From assembly GCA_021772055.1 (NCBI GenBank), contig JAETNR010000002.1, positions 62,001 to 126,000 on the forward strand: 64,000 nucleotides of DNA, given 5' to 3'. Each line of letters starts with the position of its first letter. Positions within the stretch are counted from its first letter, which is position 1. Below the pieces are notes generated by a model. It ran no database searches, was not told the origin of the DNA, and was given only the letters and a program-made list of their open reading frames with translations. A program made the position numbers and the translations under genes. The stretch comes from Blautia sp. Its GTDB lineage: Bacteria; Bacillota; Clostridia; Lachnospirales; Lachnospiraceae. Positions 53,799 to 62,882 of this stretch are shown here, piece by piece.

Positions 53799-55022
53799 TT
53801 ATGAACGATAATCTGCGTTGATTTTTACATAATCATAGGTCAGGTCACAGCCCCATGCAGTTGCCTCAAAGCTGCCCATTTTTATGTCTGCAATGGCAGT
53901 TACCGCTTCCTCTGAAAGGATTTTTGTCGCTTCCTCTTCACTGTATCCGGTGGAAACACCGTTCTCTATGATCTTGATTTTTCCGGCCCTGCTTTCAAAA
54001 TAAAGATCCACTTTTTCCGGGTCAAACTGTGCACCTGAGTAACCCATGGCACAGAGGATTCTTCCCCAGTTTGCATCATGGCCATAAATAGCAGCCTTGG
54101 TAAGAGAAGAGGTTACCACGGATTTGCTTAAAGTTACTGCCTGCTCCTTGCTCTCTGCCCCTATGATTTTCACCTCAAAAAGTGCAGTCGCACCTTCCCC
54201 GTCACCTGCAATTTTCTTCGCCAGAGTGGTGTTTACATAGTTTAAAGCATCCTTAAATATCTGATAATCTTCCTCTTTTTCCGTGATCTCCGGATTACCT
54301 GCAAGACCGTTTGCCAGAAGAAGCACTGTATCGTTAGTGGAGGTATCCCCATCTACGGAAACCATATTATAAGTGTCTTTTACGTCCTCACTTAAAGCTT
54401 CCTGGAGCATTTGTTTGGATATTTTTGCGTCTGTAGTGACAAACCCGAGCATGGTACACATGTTGGGATGAATCATTCCGGAACCTTTGCACATCCCGCC
54501 GATGGTGACGGTTTTTCCGCCGATTTCTACCCGGACAGCCACTTCCTTCTTCACGGTATCTGTGGTCATAATCGCCTTTGCGGCTTCCGTACCTGCGTCT
54601 ATCCCGTCAGCCAGCTTTTTGGCCATAGCCTTTACGCCATTGGCAATCCGGTCAATGGGAAGCTGCATTCCAATTACCCCTGTGGAGGCTACAAGAACGC
54701 TCTCCGGTACAATATGCAGAGCCTCTGCAGCCGCATCAGCGGTCTTTTTACAGTAGGCATATCCCTCTTCTCCTGTACATGCATTGGCAATGCCGCTGTT
54801 GCAGACCACTGCCTGTGCTGTCGGATGATGATAGACGATTTCCTGATCCCATTTTACAGGAGCTGCCTTCACTACATTGGTGGTAAAGGTTCCCGCTGCC
54901 AGGCAGGGAACTTCACTGTAGATCATAGCCATATCCGTCCGGTTTTTATATTTAATTTCTGCTGCTGCAGCTGCTGCCCGGAATCCCTTCGCAGCAGTTA
55001 CACCGCCCGTAATTACTTCCAT
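53799..55022 (-). CDS. argJ: Bifunctional ornithine acetyltransferase / N-acetylglutamate synthase
   Basis: The 407-residue protein matches ArgJ over its length, an enzyme that recycles the acetyl group from N-acetylornithine to glutamate and is made as a precursor that cuts itself. The nucleophile of the second chain is Thr190 in [15 protein letters not shown]. The residue before it, usually Ala (ATML), is Cys here. The start follows AGGAGG. Confidence 0.94.
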   Translation of the reverse strand: MEVITGGVTAAKGFRAAAAAAEIKYKNRTDMAMIYSEVPCLAAGTFTTNVVKAAPVKWDQEIVYHHPTAQAVVCNSGIANACTGEEGYAYCKKTADAAAEALHIVPESVLVASTGVIGMQLPIDRIANGVKAMAKKLADGIDAGTEAAKAIMTTDTVKKEVAVRVEIGGKTVTIGGMCKGSGMIHPNMCTMLGFVTTDAKISKQMLQEALSEDVKDTYNMVSVDGDTSTNDTVLLLANGLAGNPEITEKEEDYQIFKDALNYVNTTLAKKIAGDGEGATALFEVKIIGAESKEQAVTLSKSVVTSSLTKAAIYGHDANWGRILCAMGYSGAQFDPEKVDLYFESRAGKIKIIENGVSTGYSEEEATKILSEEAVTAIADIKMGSFEATAWGCDLTYDYVKINADYRS

Positions 55023-55070
55023 AATCTTCCTCCTAACAAAGCCTTTGTTCCTGCTTACTCCAGGCTATTC

Positions 55071-56111
55071 CTACGGCATCATGGGAATCTGCCGGAGCCC
55101 TTCTGCCTCATCAAAACCAAACATCAGGTTCATATTCTGCACAGCCTGTCCTGCTGCACCTTTTACCAGATTATCAATGGCTCCCATCATGATTATCCGT
55201 TTGGTTCTCGGATCAATTTTAAAGTTCACATCCACATAATTGCTGCCTTCCACAAACCTAGTCTGGGGGCATACATCCTTATCCAGAACCCGAACAAAAT
55301 TTTCCTTTTCATAGTATTTATCATAAGCCGCCTTCACCTCATCATAGGTGACATCCCGTGCAAGAGATGCGTATGCTGTCACCAGGATTCCTCTGTTCAT
55401 GGGCACCAGATGAGGTGTAAAATTAATCAGGACTTCCTGTCCGCAGGCATAACCAAGCTGATCTTCGATCTCCGGCGTGTGTCTGTGGGAAGCTACCCCG
55501 TAGGCTTTTATATTCTCATTCACTTCACAGTAAAGATTATCCACCTTGGCTCCTCTTCCTGCTCCGGAAGTACCGGATTTTGCATCAATAATGATGGTCG
55601 AAGGGTCAATAATTCCCTCTTTTAACAGAGGATAAATGGATAATGTAGAGCATGTAGGATAACATCCGGGGTTAGCAATCAGCCTTGCCTTCTTTATATC
55701 CTCTCTGTTAATCTCACAAAGTCCGTAAACCGCTTCCTCCACATACCGGGGCGCTTTATGGCTGATTCCGTACCAGGCTTCATATTTGGACACATCTTTA
55801 ATACGGAAGTCTGCACTTAAGTCAATGACCTTCGCTTTTGAAAGAATCTCTTCATTAATAAGTGATGCACACAGCCCCTGGGGCGTTGCAGTAAAGATCA
55901 CATCCACCTCGTCTGCCAGCGCTGCCATATTGTCGTCCATGCATTTGGCATCGATGAGCTGAAAGAAGTTGCGGTATACATCTGCATAGCTTTTATCAAT
56001 GTAGCTTCTGGAACCGTACCATGCGATCTCCACATCCTTATGTCCCAGCAGCAGTCTTACGATCTCATTCCCGGCATAACCGGTAGCACCGATAATTCCT
56101 GCTTTAATCAT
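55071..56111 (-). CDS. argC: N-acetyl-gamma-glutamyl-phosphate reductase
   Basis: The 346-residue protein has the NADP-binding GATGYAGNE motif and catalytic Cys150 in ANPGCYPT. It reduces N-acetylglutamyl phosphate. It is the first gene of the minus-strand unit, with AGGAGG seven bases upstream and a promoter about 40 bases upstream; it is divergent from argG. Confidence 0.96.
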   Translation of the reverse strand: MIKAGIIGATGYAGNEIVRLLLGHKDVEIAWYGSRSYIDKSYADVYRNFFQLIDAKCMDDNMAALADEVDVIFTATPQGLCASLINEEILSKAKVIDLSADFRIKDVSKYEAWYGISHKAPRYVEEAVYGLCEINREDIKKARLIANPGCYPTCSTLSIYPLLKEGIIDPSTIIIDAKSGTSGAGRGAKVDNLYCEVNENIKAYGVASHRHTPEIEDQLGYACGQEVLINFTPHLVPMNRGILVTAYASLARDVTYDEVKAAYDKYYEKENFVRVLDKDVCPQTRFVEGSNYVDVNFKIDPRTKRIIMMGAIDNLVKGAAGQAVQNMNLMFGFDEAEGLRQIPMMP

Positions 56112-56146
56112 TTTCCTTCCTCCTATCTGTCCTCTAAGCTTTTAAG

Positions 56147-56175
56147 ATTATACATCCTTTCTGCATATTATGCAA
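56147..56175 (-). promoter_or_regulatory. argC promoter overlapped by an ArgR-like box
   Basis: On the minus strand TTGCAT (56175-56170) and a perfect TATAAT (56152-56147) are spaced by 17 bases. The palindrome TGCATATTATGCA (56162-56174) covers most of the -35. Confidence 0.7.
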
Positions 56176-56251
56176 CAGATAATTTTTATGCTTTTCCGGA
56201 CAGGATCTTTCTTTGTTCTCATTTTATCATTTATTATTTCTTATAATATGC

Positions 56252-56265
56252 TGCATTTTTATGCA
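56252..56265. promoter_or_regulatory. ArgR-like box between argC and argG
   Basis: TGCAT-TTTT-ATGCA is a 14-bp palindrome with the same layout as the ARG box core (TGAAT-WWWW-ATTCA of other bacteria). A second palindrome TGCATA-T-TATGCA lies at 56162-56174 and a half-site TGCATATTTATA at 56298-56309 overlaps the argG -35. Confidence 0.5.
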
Positions 56266-56296
56266 AAAATTTTTAAGATTTTTTTCATATTCGCTA

Positions 56297-56325
56297 TTGC
56301 ATATTTATAAAAAATGTTGTATATT
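56297..56325 (+). promoter_or_regulatory. argG promoter
   Basis: TTGCAT (56297-56302) and TATATT (56320-56325) are spaced by 17 bases. Its -35 has the same sequence as that of argC, suggesting common control. Confidence 0.6.
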
Positions 56326-56334
56326 AACCCATGT

Positions 56335-56429
56335 CGGCAGGAATATGCCAAAAGAAAATCTGCCGCAGGAAATTTCTTTTTTTACAACTACATATCATAT
56401 CAAATATCAACGTTCCTGCCAATAGGCAG
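56335..56429 (+). promoter_or_regulatory. argG leader with mutually exclusive stems
   Basis: The leader of about 135 bases holds CGGCAG (56335-56340), CTGCCG (56360-56365), CTGCC (56416-56420) and GGCAG (56425-56429). They can pair as 1:2 and 3:4, or as 1:3 or 2:4. A T-rich run (TTTCTTTTTTT) follows the 1:2 stem at about 56374-56383. The layout resembles an attenuator. Confidence 0.4.
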
Positions 56430-56466
56430 AACGATAAAAATGCAGAAATTCAGGAGGAAATTTATT

Positions 56467-57693
56467 ATGAAGGAAAAAGTAATCTTAGCGTATTCAGGCG
56501 GACTTGATACCACAGCTTTAATTCCGTGGCTGAAAGAGACTTTTGATTATGAAGTAATCTGCTGTTGCATTAACTGCGGCCAGGGCAGTGAGCTGGAAGG
56601 ACTGGACGAAAGGGCAAAGCTCTCCGGCGCCGCAAAATTATACATTGAAGACATTGTGGATGAATTCTGTGACGAATACATTATGCCATGCGTGAAGGCA
56701 GGCGCTGTATACGAACACAAATATCTTCTTGGTACCTCTATGGCACGTCCCATCATTGCGAAAACTCTGGTAGAGATTGCTCGTAAGGAAGGCGCATCCG
56801 CCATCTGCCACGGTGCAACAGGAAAAGGCAATGACCAGATCCGTTTTGAGCTGGGGATCAAAGCCCTTGCACCTGACCTGAAGATCATTGCTCCATGGCG
56901 TATGACCGATGTATGGACCATGAAGTCCCGTGAAGACGAAATTGCCTTCTGCCAGGCTCACGGCATCCACCTTCCATTTGATGCAAGCCACAGCTACAGC
57001 CGTGACCGTAACTTATGGCACATCAGCCACGAAGGCCTGGAGCTGGAGGATCCTTCCCAGGCTCCGAACTATGACCATATGCTGGTTCTTGGCGTAACCC
57101 CCCAGAACGCTCCTGACAAAGAGACGGATGTCACCCTCACCTTTGAGGAAGGTGTTCCAAAAACCTTAAACGGAAAGGCAATGAAAGTCTCCGAGATCAT
57201 CACAGAGCTGAACAGGCTTGGAGGCGAAAACGGCATCGGTATCGTAGATATCGTAGAAAACCGTGTAGTTGGTATGAAATCCAGGGGCGTATACGAAACT
57301 CCCGGCGGAACCATCCTGATGGAAGCCCATGAACAGCTGGAAGAGCTGACCCTGGACCGTGAAACAATGGAGACCAAGAAGAAACTGGGCAGCCAGTTTG
57401 CACAGGTAGTATACGAGGGAAAATGGTTTACCCCTCTCCGTGAAGCAATCCAGGCATTTGTAGAGTCCACACAGAAATATGTAACAGGAGAAGTAAAGCT
57501 TAAACTGTACAAAGGCAATATCATCAAAGCAGGAACCACCTCTCCGTACAGCCTGTACAACGAATCTCTCGCATCCTTCACCACCGGCGATCTCTACGAC
57601 CACCATGATGCAGACGGTTTCATCACCCTTTTCGGCCTGCCGCTGAAAGTCCGTGCCATGATGCTGAATGAAGTAAAAAAAGCTGAAAAATAA
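56467..57693 (+). CDS. argG: Argininosuccinate synthase
   Basis: The 408-residue protein has the PP-loop AYSGGLDTTAL of ATP pyrophosphatases and ArgG stretches such as ATGKGNDQIRFE, SYSRDRNLWHISHEG and MKSRGVYETPGG. It joins citrulline and aspartate. The ATG at 56467 follows AGGAGG; an upstream in-frame extension from 56314 would read through the leader. argH is not adjacent. It is divergent from argC. Confidence 0.96.
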   Translation: MKEKVILAYSGGLDTTALIPWLKETFDYEVICCCINCGQGSELEGLDERAKLSGAAKLYIEDIVDEFCDEYIMPCVKAGAVYEHKYLLGTSMARPIIAKTLVEIARKEGASAICHGATGKGNDQIRFELGIKALAPDLKIIAPWRMTDVWTMKSREDEIAFCQAHGIHLPFDASHSYSRDRNLWHISHEGLELEDPSQAPNYDHMLVLGVTPQNAPDKETDVTLTFEEGVPKTLNGKAMKVSEIITELNRLGGENGIGIVDIVENRVVGMKSRGVYETPGGTILMEAHEQLEELTLDRETMETKKKLGSQFAQVVYEGKWFTPLREAIQAFVESTQKYVTGEVKLKLYKGNIIKAGTTSPYSLYNESLASFTTGDLYDHHDADGFITLFGLPLKVRAMMLNEVKKAEK

Positions 57694-57708
57694 TTTTATC
57701 AAAAATAT

Positions 57709-57756
57709 GCCGCCTGCCCAAAGAGCTTACATGCTCCCGGCAGACGGCGTTTTTTA
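57709..57756. terminator. Bidirectional terminator between argG and the ABC exporter
   Basis: GCCGCCTGCC (57709-57718) pairs with GGCAGACGGC (57739-57748), one mismatch, followed by TTTTTT on the plus strand, with A residues on the other side. Confidence 0.85.
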
Positions 57757-58962
57757 TTGTTCTATTTCTGTTTTTACTGTACATAAGGATTCCTCTGCCT
57801 GCTGCTGATATTTATTTACCAGAAGGTAAATACAAAACAGAGCTGCCGCAAACCCTATCTGGATCAGGATTCCTTCATATACCGGCTGCAGATCTTTCCA
57901 CCGGAAACCGGTCATGCTGCTGATTCTCCCCTCGTTTTGTTCATACCAGTAAACAGGGAGCAACTTGGATACCTTCAGAATCCCCTCTCCCATCATCTCC
58001 AAAGGCACAAAAACGCCGCTTAAAAAGCTCATGGCCAAAGCCACGACATTGGCTGCAAAATGGAGGACATTTTCGCTGCTGATAAATACACTGCATAGAA
58101 GCGCCACAGAAATCGCCACCGTCATAGCAGCAAGGCTGTTGCCAAGATACAGCCGGATCAGCCGGATATCCAGTCCCCGAAGCTCTTTTATCACAGCCGC
58201 GCCTCCCATAAGGTTCAGAAGAAGCCACATCCCTGCCCCTACCACAAACGCATACAACAGTTTTCCTACCGCAAAAACGGTGGGCTTTACCGGACTGCAA
58301 AGATTTCTCATGCGTATTTCCGTCTTCCGAAACGCAGTAAATACCATTCCCACTCCCGAAATGCATTCCAAAAGAAGAATATAAGGCAGAAATCTTTGAA
58401 ACAGCCGGATATTCTCCCCCACTGCCGTCCCGTCCACGTATCTGCACACAGTCACCTCTGTTTTTCTTTCCATGGAGGAGAGGGCTGCCTGCACAGCTTC
58501 TTCCTCTGACATTCTGCCTGTATTCTGATAAATGCGGACCAGGGACAAATACTGTTCCACAGCAGAACGGAGATAATATCCCGCAGAGGAAGAGGGCCAC
58601 TGCCACATTTCCAGAACGGTATCGTCTCCTTCCCAAAAACGCTCCCCATACCCTTTGGGAATGACGAAAATGCAGTCCACAGCTCCGTAAAAACCTGCAT
58701 CCATCATCGCTTCCCTGGAGTCCTCAAGCTCCACAAAAGTTCCCATCTCCTCAAGAATCCCGGCAAGCCCCTCTGCGGCAGCGCCGGATCCGTCCCTGTT
58801 GATCAGGGTGTATTTAGGCCTTTTGGCCGTAAAATCTCCATACATGGAGGAATCTCCCAGAAATATCATGGACAGAAGCAAAGCGGCAAACACAAAAAAG
58901 TAAACCAACAAAGTAAGCTTTCGTCTCTTCATAATTTTCATACATGCGCTAAATACTCTCAT
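57754..58962 (-). CDS. ABC-2 type exporter permease
   Basis: The 402-residue protein has an N-terminal membrane segment, an extracellular domain (about 45-190) and five to six C-terminal hydrophobic segments, as in ABC2_membrane_3 permeases. AAGGAGG lies seven bases before the ATG. It overlaps the previous permease gene by 14 bases. Together with that permease and the ATPase it should form an exporter, probably for a drug, peptide or lipid. Confidence 0.88.
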   Translation of the reverse strand: MRVFSACMKIMKRRKLTLLVYFFVFAALLLSMIFLGDSSMYGDFTAKRPKYTLINRDGSGAAAEGLAGILEEMGTFVELEDSREAMMDAGFYGAVDCIFVIPKGYGERFWEGDDTVLEMWQWPSSSAGYYLRSAVEQYLSLVRIYQNTGRMSEEEAVQAALSSMERKTEVTVCRYVDGTAVGENIRLFQRFLPYILLLECISGVGMVFTAFRKTEIRMRNLCSPVKPTVFAVGKLLYAFVVGAGMWLLLNLMGGAAVIKELRGLDIRLIRLYLGNSLAAMTVAISVALLCSVFISSENVLHFAANVVALAMSFLSGVFVPLEMMGEGILKVSKLLPVYWYEQNEGRISSMTGFRWKDLQPVYEGILIQIGFAAALFCIYLLVNKYQQQAEESLCTVKTEIEQ

Positions 58963-60121
58963 ACTGCACCCTCCTTGTAGCGATCACGCAGATTCCCCCA
59001 AATATAACCGCCATTCCAAGCAGCATCCCGATATTTTGAAAATATCTGGTATATCCCTCGTAATAATACAGGCAGTAAAATGCGTCTGCGATCCGTGCTG
59101 CAGGATTGACTGCGGCAAGTATGGGCATGTTTGTTTTCACAATGTAGCTGATTCCGTCAATCATCAAGCCTGCAAAAAAACAGCAGATCATGGAAACGCC
59201 TACCAGCACACCGCTTTTCATGCCGCCCTTCCACTTAGGCGGCAGAGCTACCACGCTGCCAAAAGAAATTCCGGTCATGCTTCCCGCAAGTATGGTTCCG
59301 AGGGCTGCGCAGGGAGAAGTCCCGAAGTTTACTTTCAAAACAAATCCCATATAGAAGAAGCTCACTGCCACACACAAAAACTGAACGGTCAAAGCCCCCA
59401 GATACGACGCAAGGAACAGTTTCCAGCGGCTTCCCGGAGACAGGGTATTCCTTGCTCCCTGGGGCGACAGGTTTGCCTGAAGGTTTTCCACCACCACCAG
59501 GCCGTGAAACCCTCCGTACAGGCAGATCATTGCCAGCAGGGCATAATAGTAGTTTACTGTTGCAGAGGGCTTCTTTCCGGTCAATTCCAGATCCCGGATA
59601 AACTCCCGGGAAGGAGTTAAGTCCTCTCCGTCCCTCTCTCCTCCTGTCGCCTTTTTGGCCAGCTTCAGAGCAGAAACCGGGTCTTTTCCGGCAATCGTTA
59701 TAACAGCATCCTTTGTCTGTATATAGCTGTCCAGCAGATTTTTTAAGATTGTCTGATAGATTCCGTTCTCCTTGACATAGAGCCTGGGGTCCCTGCCTTC
59801 CATAAAAATATAGCCGCATATCTCATCATTTTTTAAAAGGGTATCTGCCTCCTCTTCACTTGAGACCCGGCAAAGATCCAGCAGTGGCTCACCCCCTTTC
59901 GAAATCTCTTCCAGCATCTGCTTCAGATAACCTTCCGTCTCCATGGCTCGATTCTCAACCACCGCCGCAGGGATAGATTGAAATTCCATATCCTCATCCA
60001 AAGATCCCAGTGAAAAATAAAACAATGTAGAGAGAAGAATGGGAAACAGCAGCGTCCAGCCGATCATCTCCCTGCTTCTCACGGCTCGCAAAATATACTT
60101 CCGGTAAATATTCCAAAACAT
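58949..60121 (-). CDS. ABC-2 type exporter permease
   Basis: The 390-residue protein has the same layout as the next permease (one N-terminal membrane segment, outer domain, C-terminal membrane cluster) and is its likely partner. The ATG at 60121 follows AAGGAGG by about five bases; the open frame extends to 60175, but that extension overlaps the ATPase gene end and has no ribosome site. Confidence 0.88.
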   Translation of the reverse strand: MFWNIYRKYILRAVRSREMIGWTLLFPILLSTLFYFSLGSLDEDMEFQSIPAAVVENRAMETEGYLKQMLEEISKGGEPLLDLCRVSSEEEADTLLKNDEICGYIFMEGRDPRLYVKENGIYQTILKNLLDSYIQTKDAVITIAGKDPVSALKLAKKATGGERDGEDLTPSREFIRDLELTGKKPSATVNYYYALLAMICLYGGFHGLVVVENLQANLSPQGARNTLSPGSRWKLFLASYLGALTVQFLCVAVSFFYMGFVLKVNFGTSPCAALGTILAGSMTGISFGSVVALPPKWKGGMKSGVLVGVSMICCFFAGLMIDGISYIVKTNMPILAAVNPAARIADAFYCLYYYEGYTRYFQNIGMLLGMAVIFGGICVIATRRVQYESI

Positions 60122-60131
60122 AGGCGCCTCC

Positions 60132-60896
60132 TTAGTCCCGCAGCTGTCTTCCCGTAAGCTCCAGGAAAACATCATTCAGGGTCAGCTCCGCTCCCTGTCC
60201 GAGCGGCGATTCTGTGTCTCTCTTCCGGATCATGCTCTTTAATTCGTCACTGGTTCCACAGGCAATGGCATGGCCTTTGTCCATGATCATGATCCTGGTA
60301 CAGAGCTGTTCGACCTCCTCCATATAATGGGAAGTATAGATAATGGTCGCCCCCTGCTTGTTCAGCTCCCGGATGCCTTCCAAAATACTGTTCCTGCTCT
60401 GAGGGTCCACAGCAACCGTAGGCTCATCCATAAAGATCAGCTGCGGTTTATGAGCAATTCCGCAGGCAATGTTCAGCCTGCGCAGAAGGCCTCCGGACAG
60501 CTTTCCCGGCAGAAATCTCCGGTATTCCTCAAGCCCTGCAAATGCAATGGCTTCCTTCACAAGTCCCCTGCGCCTGTGCTTGTCAGAAACATACAGTCCG
60601 CAGAAATAATCAATATTCTCCTCCACGGTCAGTTCATTATAAACTGCCACATTCTGCATTACCACACCGATTTTTCTCTTGCTTTTATAATTATCCGGTG
60701 CCATGGGTTCTCCAAAGATCCTGATTTCTCCTTTGTCATATTTCAATAAAGAAAGCATGCAGTTAATTGCCGTAGTCTTCCCGGAGCCGTTCGGCCCCAG
60801 AAGGCCGAAAATCTCACCATCTGCTACACTCAGATTAAAGTGATCCAATGCCAGCACATCTCCGTAACGCTTTACCAGATTTTTTACTTCTATCAT
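60132..60896 (-). CDS. ABC exporter ATP-binding protein
   Basis: The 254-residue protein has Walker A GPNGSGKTT, signature LSGGLLRRLNIA and Walker B LIFMDEPTVAVDP. The signature and its GLLRRL variant are typical of DrrA/NatA-like exporters. It is the first gene of the minus-strand unit and is divergent from a NarL-type two-component pair, which likely regulates it. Confidence 0.94.
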   Translation of the reverse strand: MIEVKNLVKRYGDVLALDHFNLSVADGEIFGLLGPNGSGKTTAINCMLSLLKYDKGEIRIFGEPMAPDNYKSKRKIGVVMQNVAVYNELTVEENIDYFCGLYVSDKHRRRGLVKEAIAFAGLEEYRRFLPGKLSGGLLRRLNIACGIAHKPQLIFMDEPTVAVDPQSRNSILEGIRELNKQGATIIYTSHYMEEVEQLCTRIMIMDKGHAIACGTSDELKSMIRKRDTESPLGQGAELTLNDVFLELTGRQLRD

Positions 60897-60989
60897 TCCT
60901 ACTGCCTCCTGTTTCTAATATACTTTCGGAATATAAAAACAGTTTATCAAAAACAATCTCTCCTGCACAGTGACCTCTGTCATTTACTC

Positions 60990-61007
60990 TGATGACAAAT
61001 GTCATCA
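60990..61007. promoter_or_regulatory. Palindrome between the exporter and two-component units
   Basis: TGATGACA (60990-60997) and TGTCATCA (61000-61007) are an exact inverted repeat with a 2-base centre, in the divergent region. It is a candidate binding site for the NarL-type regulator. No sigma-A promoter of good quality was identified on either side. Confidence 0.5.
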
Positions 61008-61112
61008 TTTTCAATCCCCCATGGATTCCTGTCCCCATTCGTGTTATGATATTCCTACCAGCTCACTCAAACATAGGATCCAATGCCGCGATCCGGCAGA
61101 AACGGAGGAATT

Positions 61113-62222
61113 ATGACGCTGCTTTATCATAAACTGCTGCTTTTCTTACTGATACTCCCTGCTCTTTTCCCAGGAGAGATCTCCACAGGCACCATTGCCG
61201 CACTTTTGACCGCCGTATCGGCAGGCGCGCTGTGCAGTTATCTGGATCAAAGACGCGTTTTGCCCGTATTACTAGGATTCTGGGCTGCCTGCACCTTCCG
61301 GCCGTCCCTTTTTCCCTTTCTTCCTCTGACAGCCTACGACTGTATGGACAATCAAAGGAAATGGATCCGCTGTCTCCCTGCCCTTTCCCTTATCCGCAGC
61401 ATAACGCTTTTCGATCCCCTTGCCATATTTCAATGCAGTGCGCTCTGTGTACTGGCTGTTTTTCTCTGCTTCCAGAGACAGAAATACGAAAGGCTGCTCC
61501 TGGAATATCATCAGGTGCGTGACGATACCGCAGAAGCGGCCCTCCTCCTGCGGGAGAAGAACCGGGAGCTGCTTAAGAACCAGGATTACGAGGTGGAGCT
61601 CGCGACTCTTGCAGAGCGAAACCGCATTGCCAGAGAAATCCACGACAATGTCGGGCATCTCCTCACCCGATCTATTTTGCAGGTAAGTGCCCTGTTGGTA
61701 ACCTATACCGGAAGCCAGGAACAGAAGGATCAGATCAGCGCGGTCAAAGATACTCTTGTAGATGCCATGGACAATGTACGTCAGAGCGTCCATAACCTGC
61801 ACGAGGAGTCTCTTGACCTGAAGCAGCAGATTACCCGCCTTATCCGGGACTTTGCCTTCTGTCCCGTGAATCTTGTATATGATTCAGGCAGGCTTTCCAA
61901 GGAGATGAATTACGCAGTGATCGCCATTGTAAAAGAGGCCCTCTCCAATATTGCCAGGCACAGTAATGCAACCAATGCAGTCATCTCCATTCTGGAGCAC
62001 CCTTCTCTGTATCAGATTCAGATCAGCGACAACGGAAGCTCCTTTAAGAGACACGCCCTCCTGTCTGCCTCACAAGGAGACGGCATGGGCATCTCCAATA
62101 TGGAAGAGCGGGTACGCTCCCTTCACGGCATTTTTCACATTGACTACAGCAATGGCTTCAAGATCTTCATCTCCATCCCTAAACTTTCTAACGAGGTAAA
62201 AAATGCAGATTGTTATAATTGA
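61113..62222 (+). CDS. NarL-family sensor histidine kinase (HisKA_3)
   Basis: The 369-residue protein has several hydrophobic segments over residues 5-120 and no large outer domain, followed by a HisKA_3 domain with His177 in AREIHDNVGHLL and an ATP-binding domain (ISDNGSSF). Such intramembrane kinases often sense ABC-transported antimicrobials or membrane stress. The ATG at 61113 follows GGAGGAATT; an in-frame ATG at 61083 is less likely. It overlaps the next gene by 20 bases. Confidence 0.92.
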   Translation: MTLLYHKLLLFLLILPALFPGEISTGTIAALLTAVSAGALCSYLDQRRVLPVLLGFWAACTFRPSLFPFLPLTAYDCMDNQRKWIRCLPALSLIRSITLFDPLAIFQCSALCVLAVFLCFQRQKYERLLLEYHQVRDDTAEAALLLREKNRELLKNQDYEVELATLAERNRIAREIHDNVGHLLTRSILQVSALLVTYTGSQEQKDQISAVKDTLVDAMDNVRQSVHNLHEESLDLKQQITRLIRDFAFCPVNLVYDSGRLSKEMNYAVIAIVKEALSNIARHSNATNAVISILEHPSLYQIQISDNGSSFKRHALLSASQGDGMGISNMEERVRSLHGIFHIDYSNGFKIFISIPKLSNEVKNADCYN

Positions 62223-62826
62223 CGACGACCGTCTGGTATGTATCTCCCTAAAAACCATTCTTCAGTCCGAACCAGGAATTACCGTTGCCGCAATCGGCAC
62301 CAGCGGAGAAGATGGAATTGCATTATACGATAAATTTCATCCGGATATCCTGCTTATGGATATTCAGATGAAGGGCATCGGCGGTCTTGCCGCAGGAGAA
62401 CAGATCCTCTCCCGGTACCCCAAGGCCCGGGTTTTATTCCTGACCACATTTTCTGATAATGAATATATTGTAAAAGCACTCCGCATGGGTGCCAAGGGCT
62501 ATCTCATCAAGCAGGATATTGAAGCACTCATTCCGGCTCTTCGGGCTGTAATGAGCGGACAGAATGTTTTCGGAAATGAGATCGTCACCAGGATTCCTTC
62601 ACTGATGCAGCATGAGCCTGCCTTTTGTCCGGAGCAGTTCCATTTAAGCGCCCGGGAGGGAGAAATCATTGAACTGGTGGCGAAAGGCCTCAATAATAAA
62701 GAAATTGCGGACACTCTCTTCTTAAGCGAAGGAACCGTCCGCAACTATTTAAGCGCTCTGCTGGATAAGCTGTCACTGCGTGACCGTACCCAGCTCGCCA
62801 TATTCTATTACAGAAACCAGACATAA
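62203..62826 (+). CDS. NarL/LuxR-family response regulator
   Basis: The 207-residue protein has a receiver domain with Asp7-Asp9 and the phosphoacceptor Asp53 in LMDIQMKGIGG, and a C-terminal LuxR helix-turn-helix (REGEIIELVAKGLNNKEIADTLFLSEGTVRNYLSALLDKL, quoted in part). It is the partner of the kinase and probably controls the divergent exporter. Confidence 0.94.
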   Translation: MQIVIIDDDRLVCISLKTILQSEPGITVAAIGTSGEDGIALYDKFHPDILLMDIQMKGIGGLAAGEQILSRYPKARVLFLTTFSDNEYIVKALRMGAKGYLIKQDIEALIPALRAVMSGQNVFGNEIVTRIPSLMQHEPAFCPEQFHLSAREGEIIELVAKGLNNKEIADTLFLSEGTVRNYLSALLDKLSLRDRTQLAIFYYRNQT

Positions 62827-62882
62827 AACGGAACCCGGGCTCTACCGTACCTGTTCGCACCTGCAGCGCAGTCAGGCACGCT

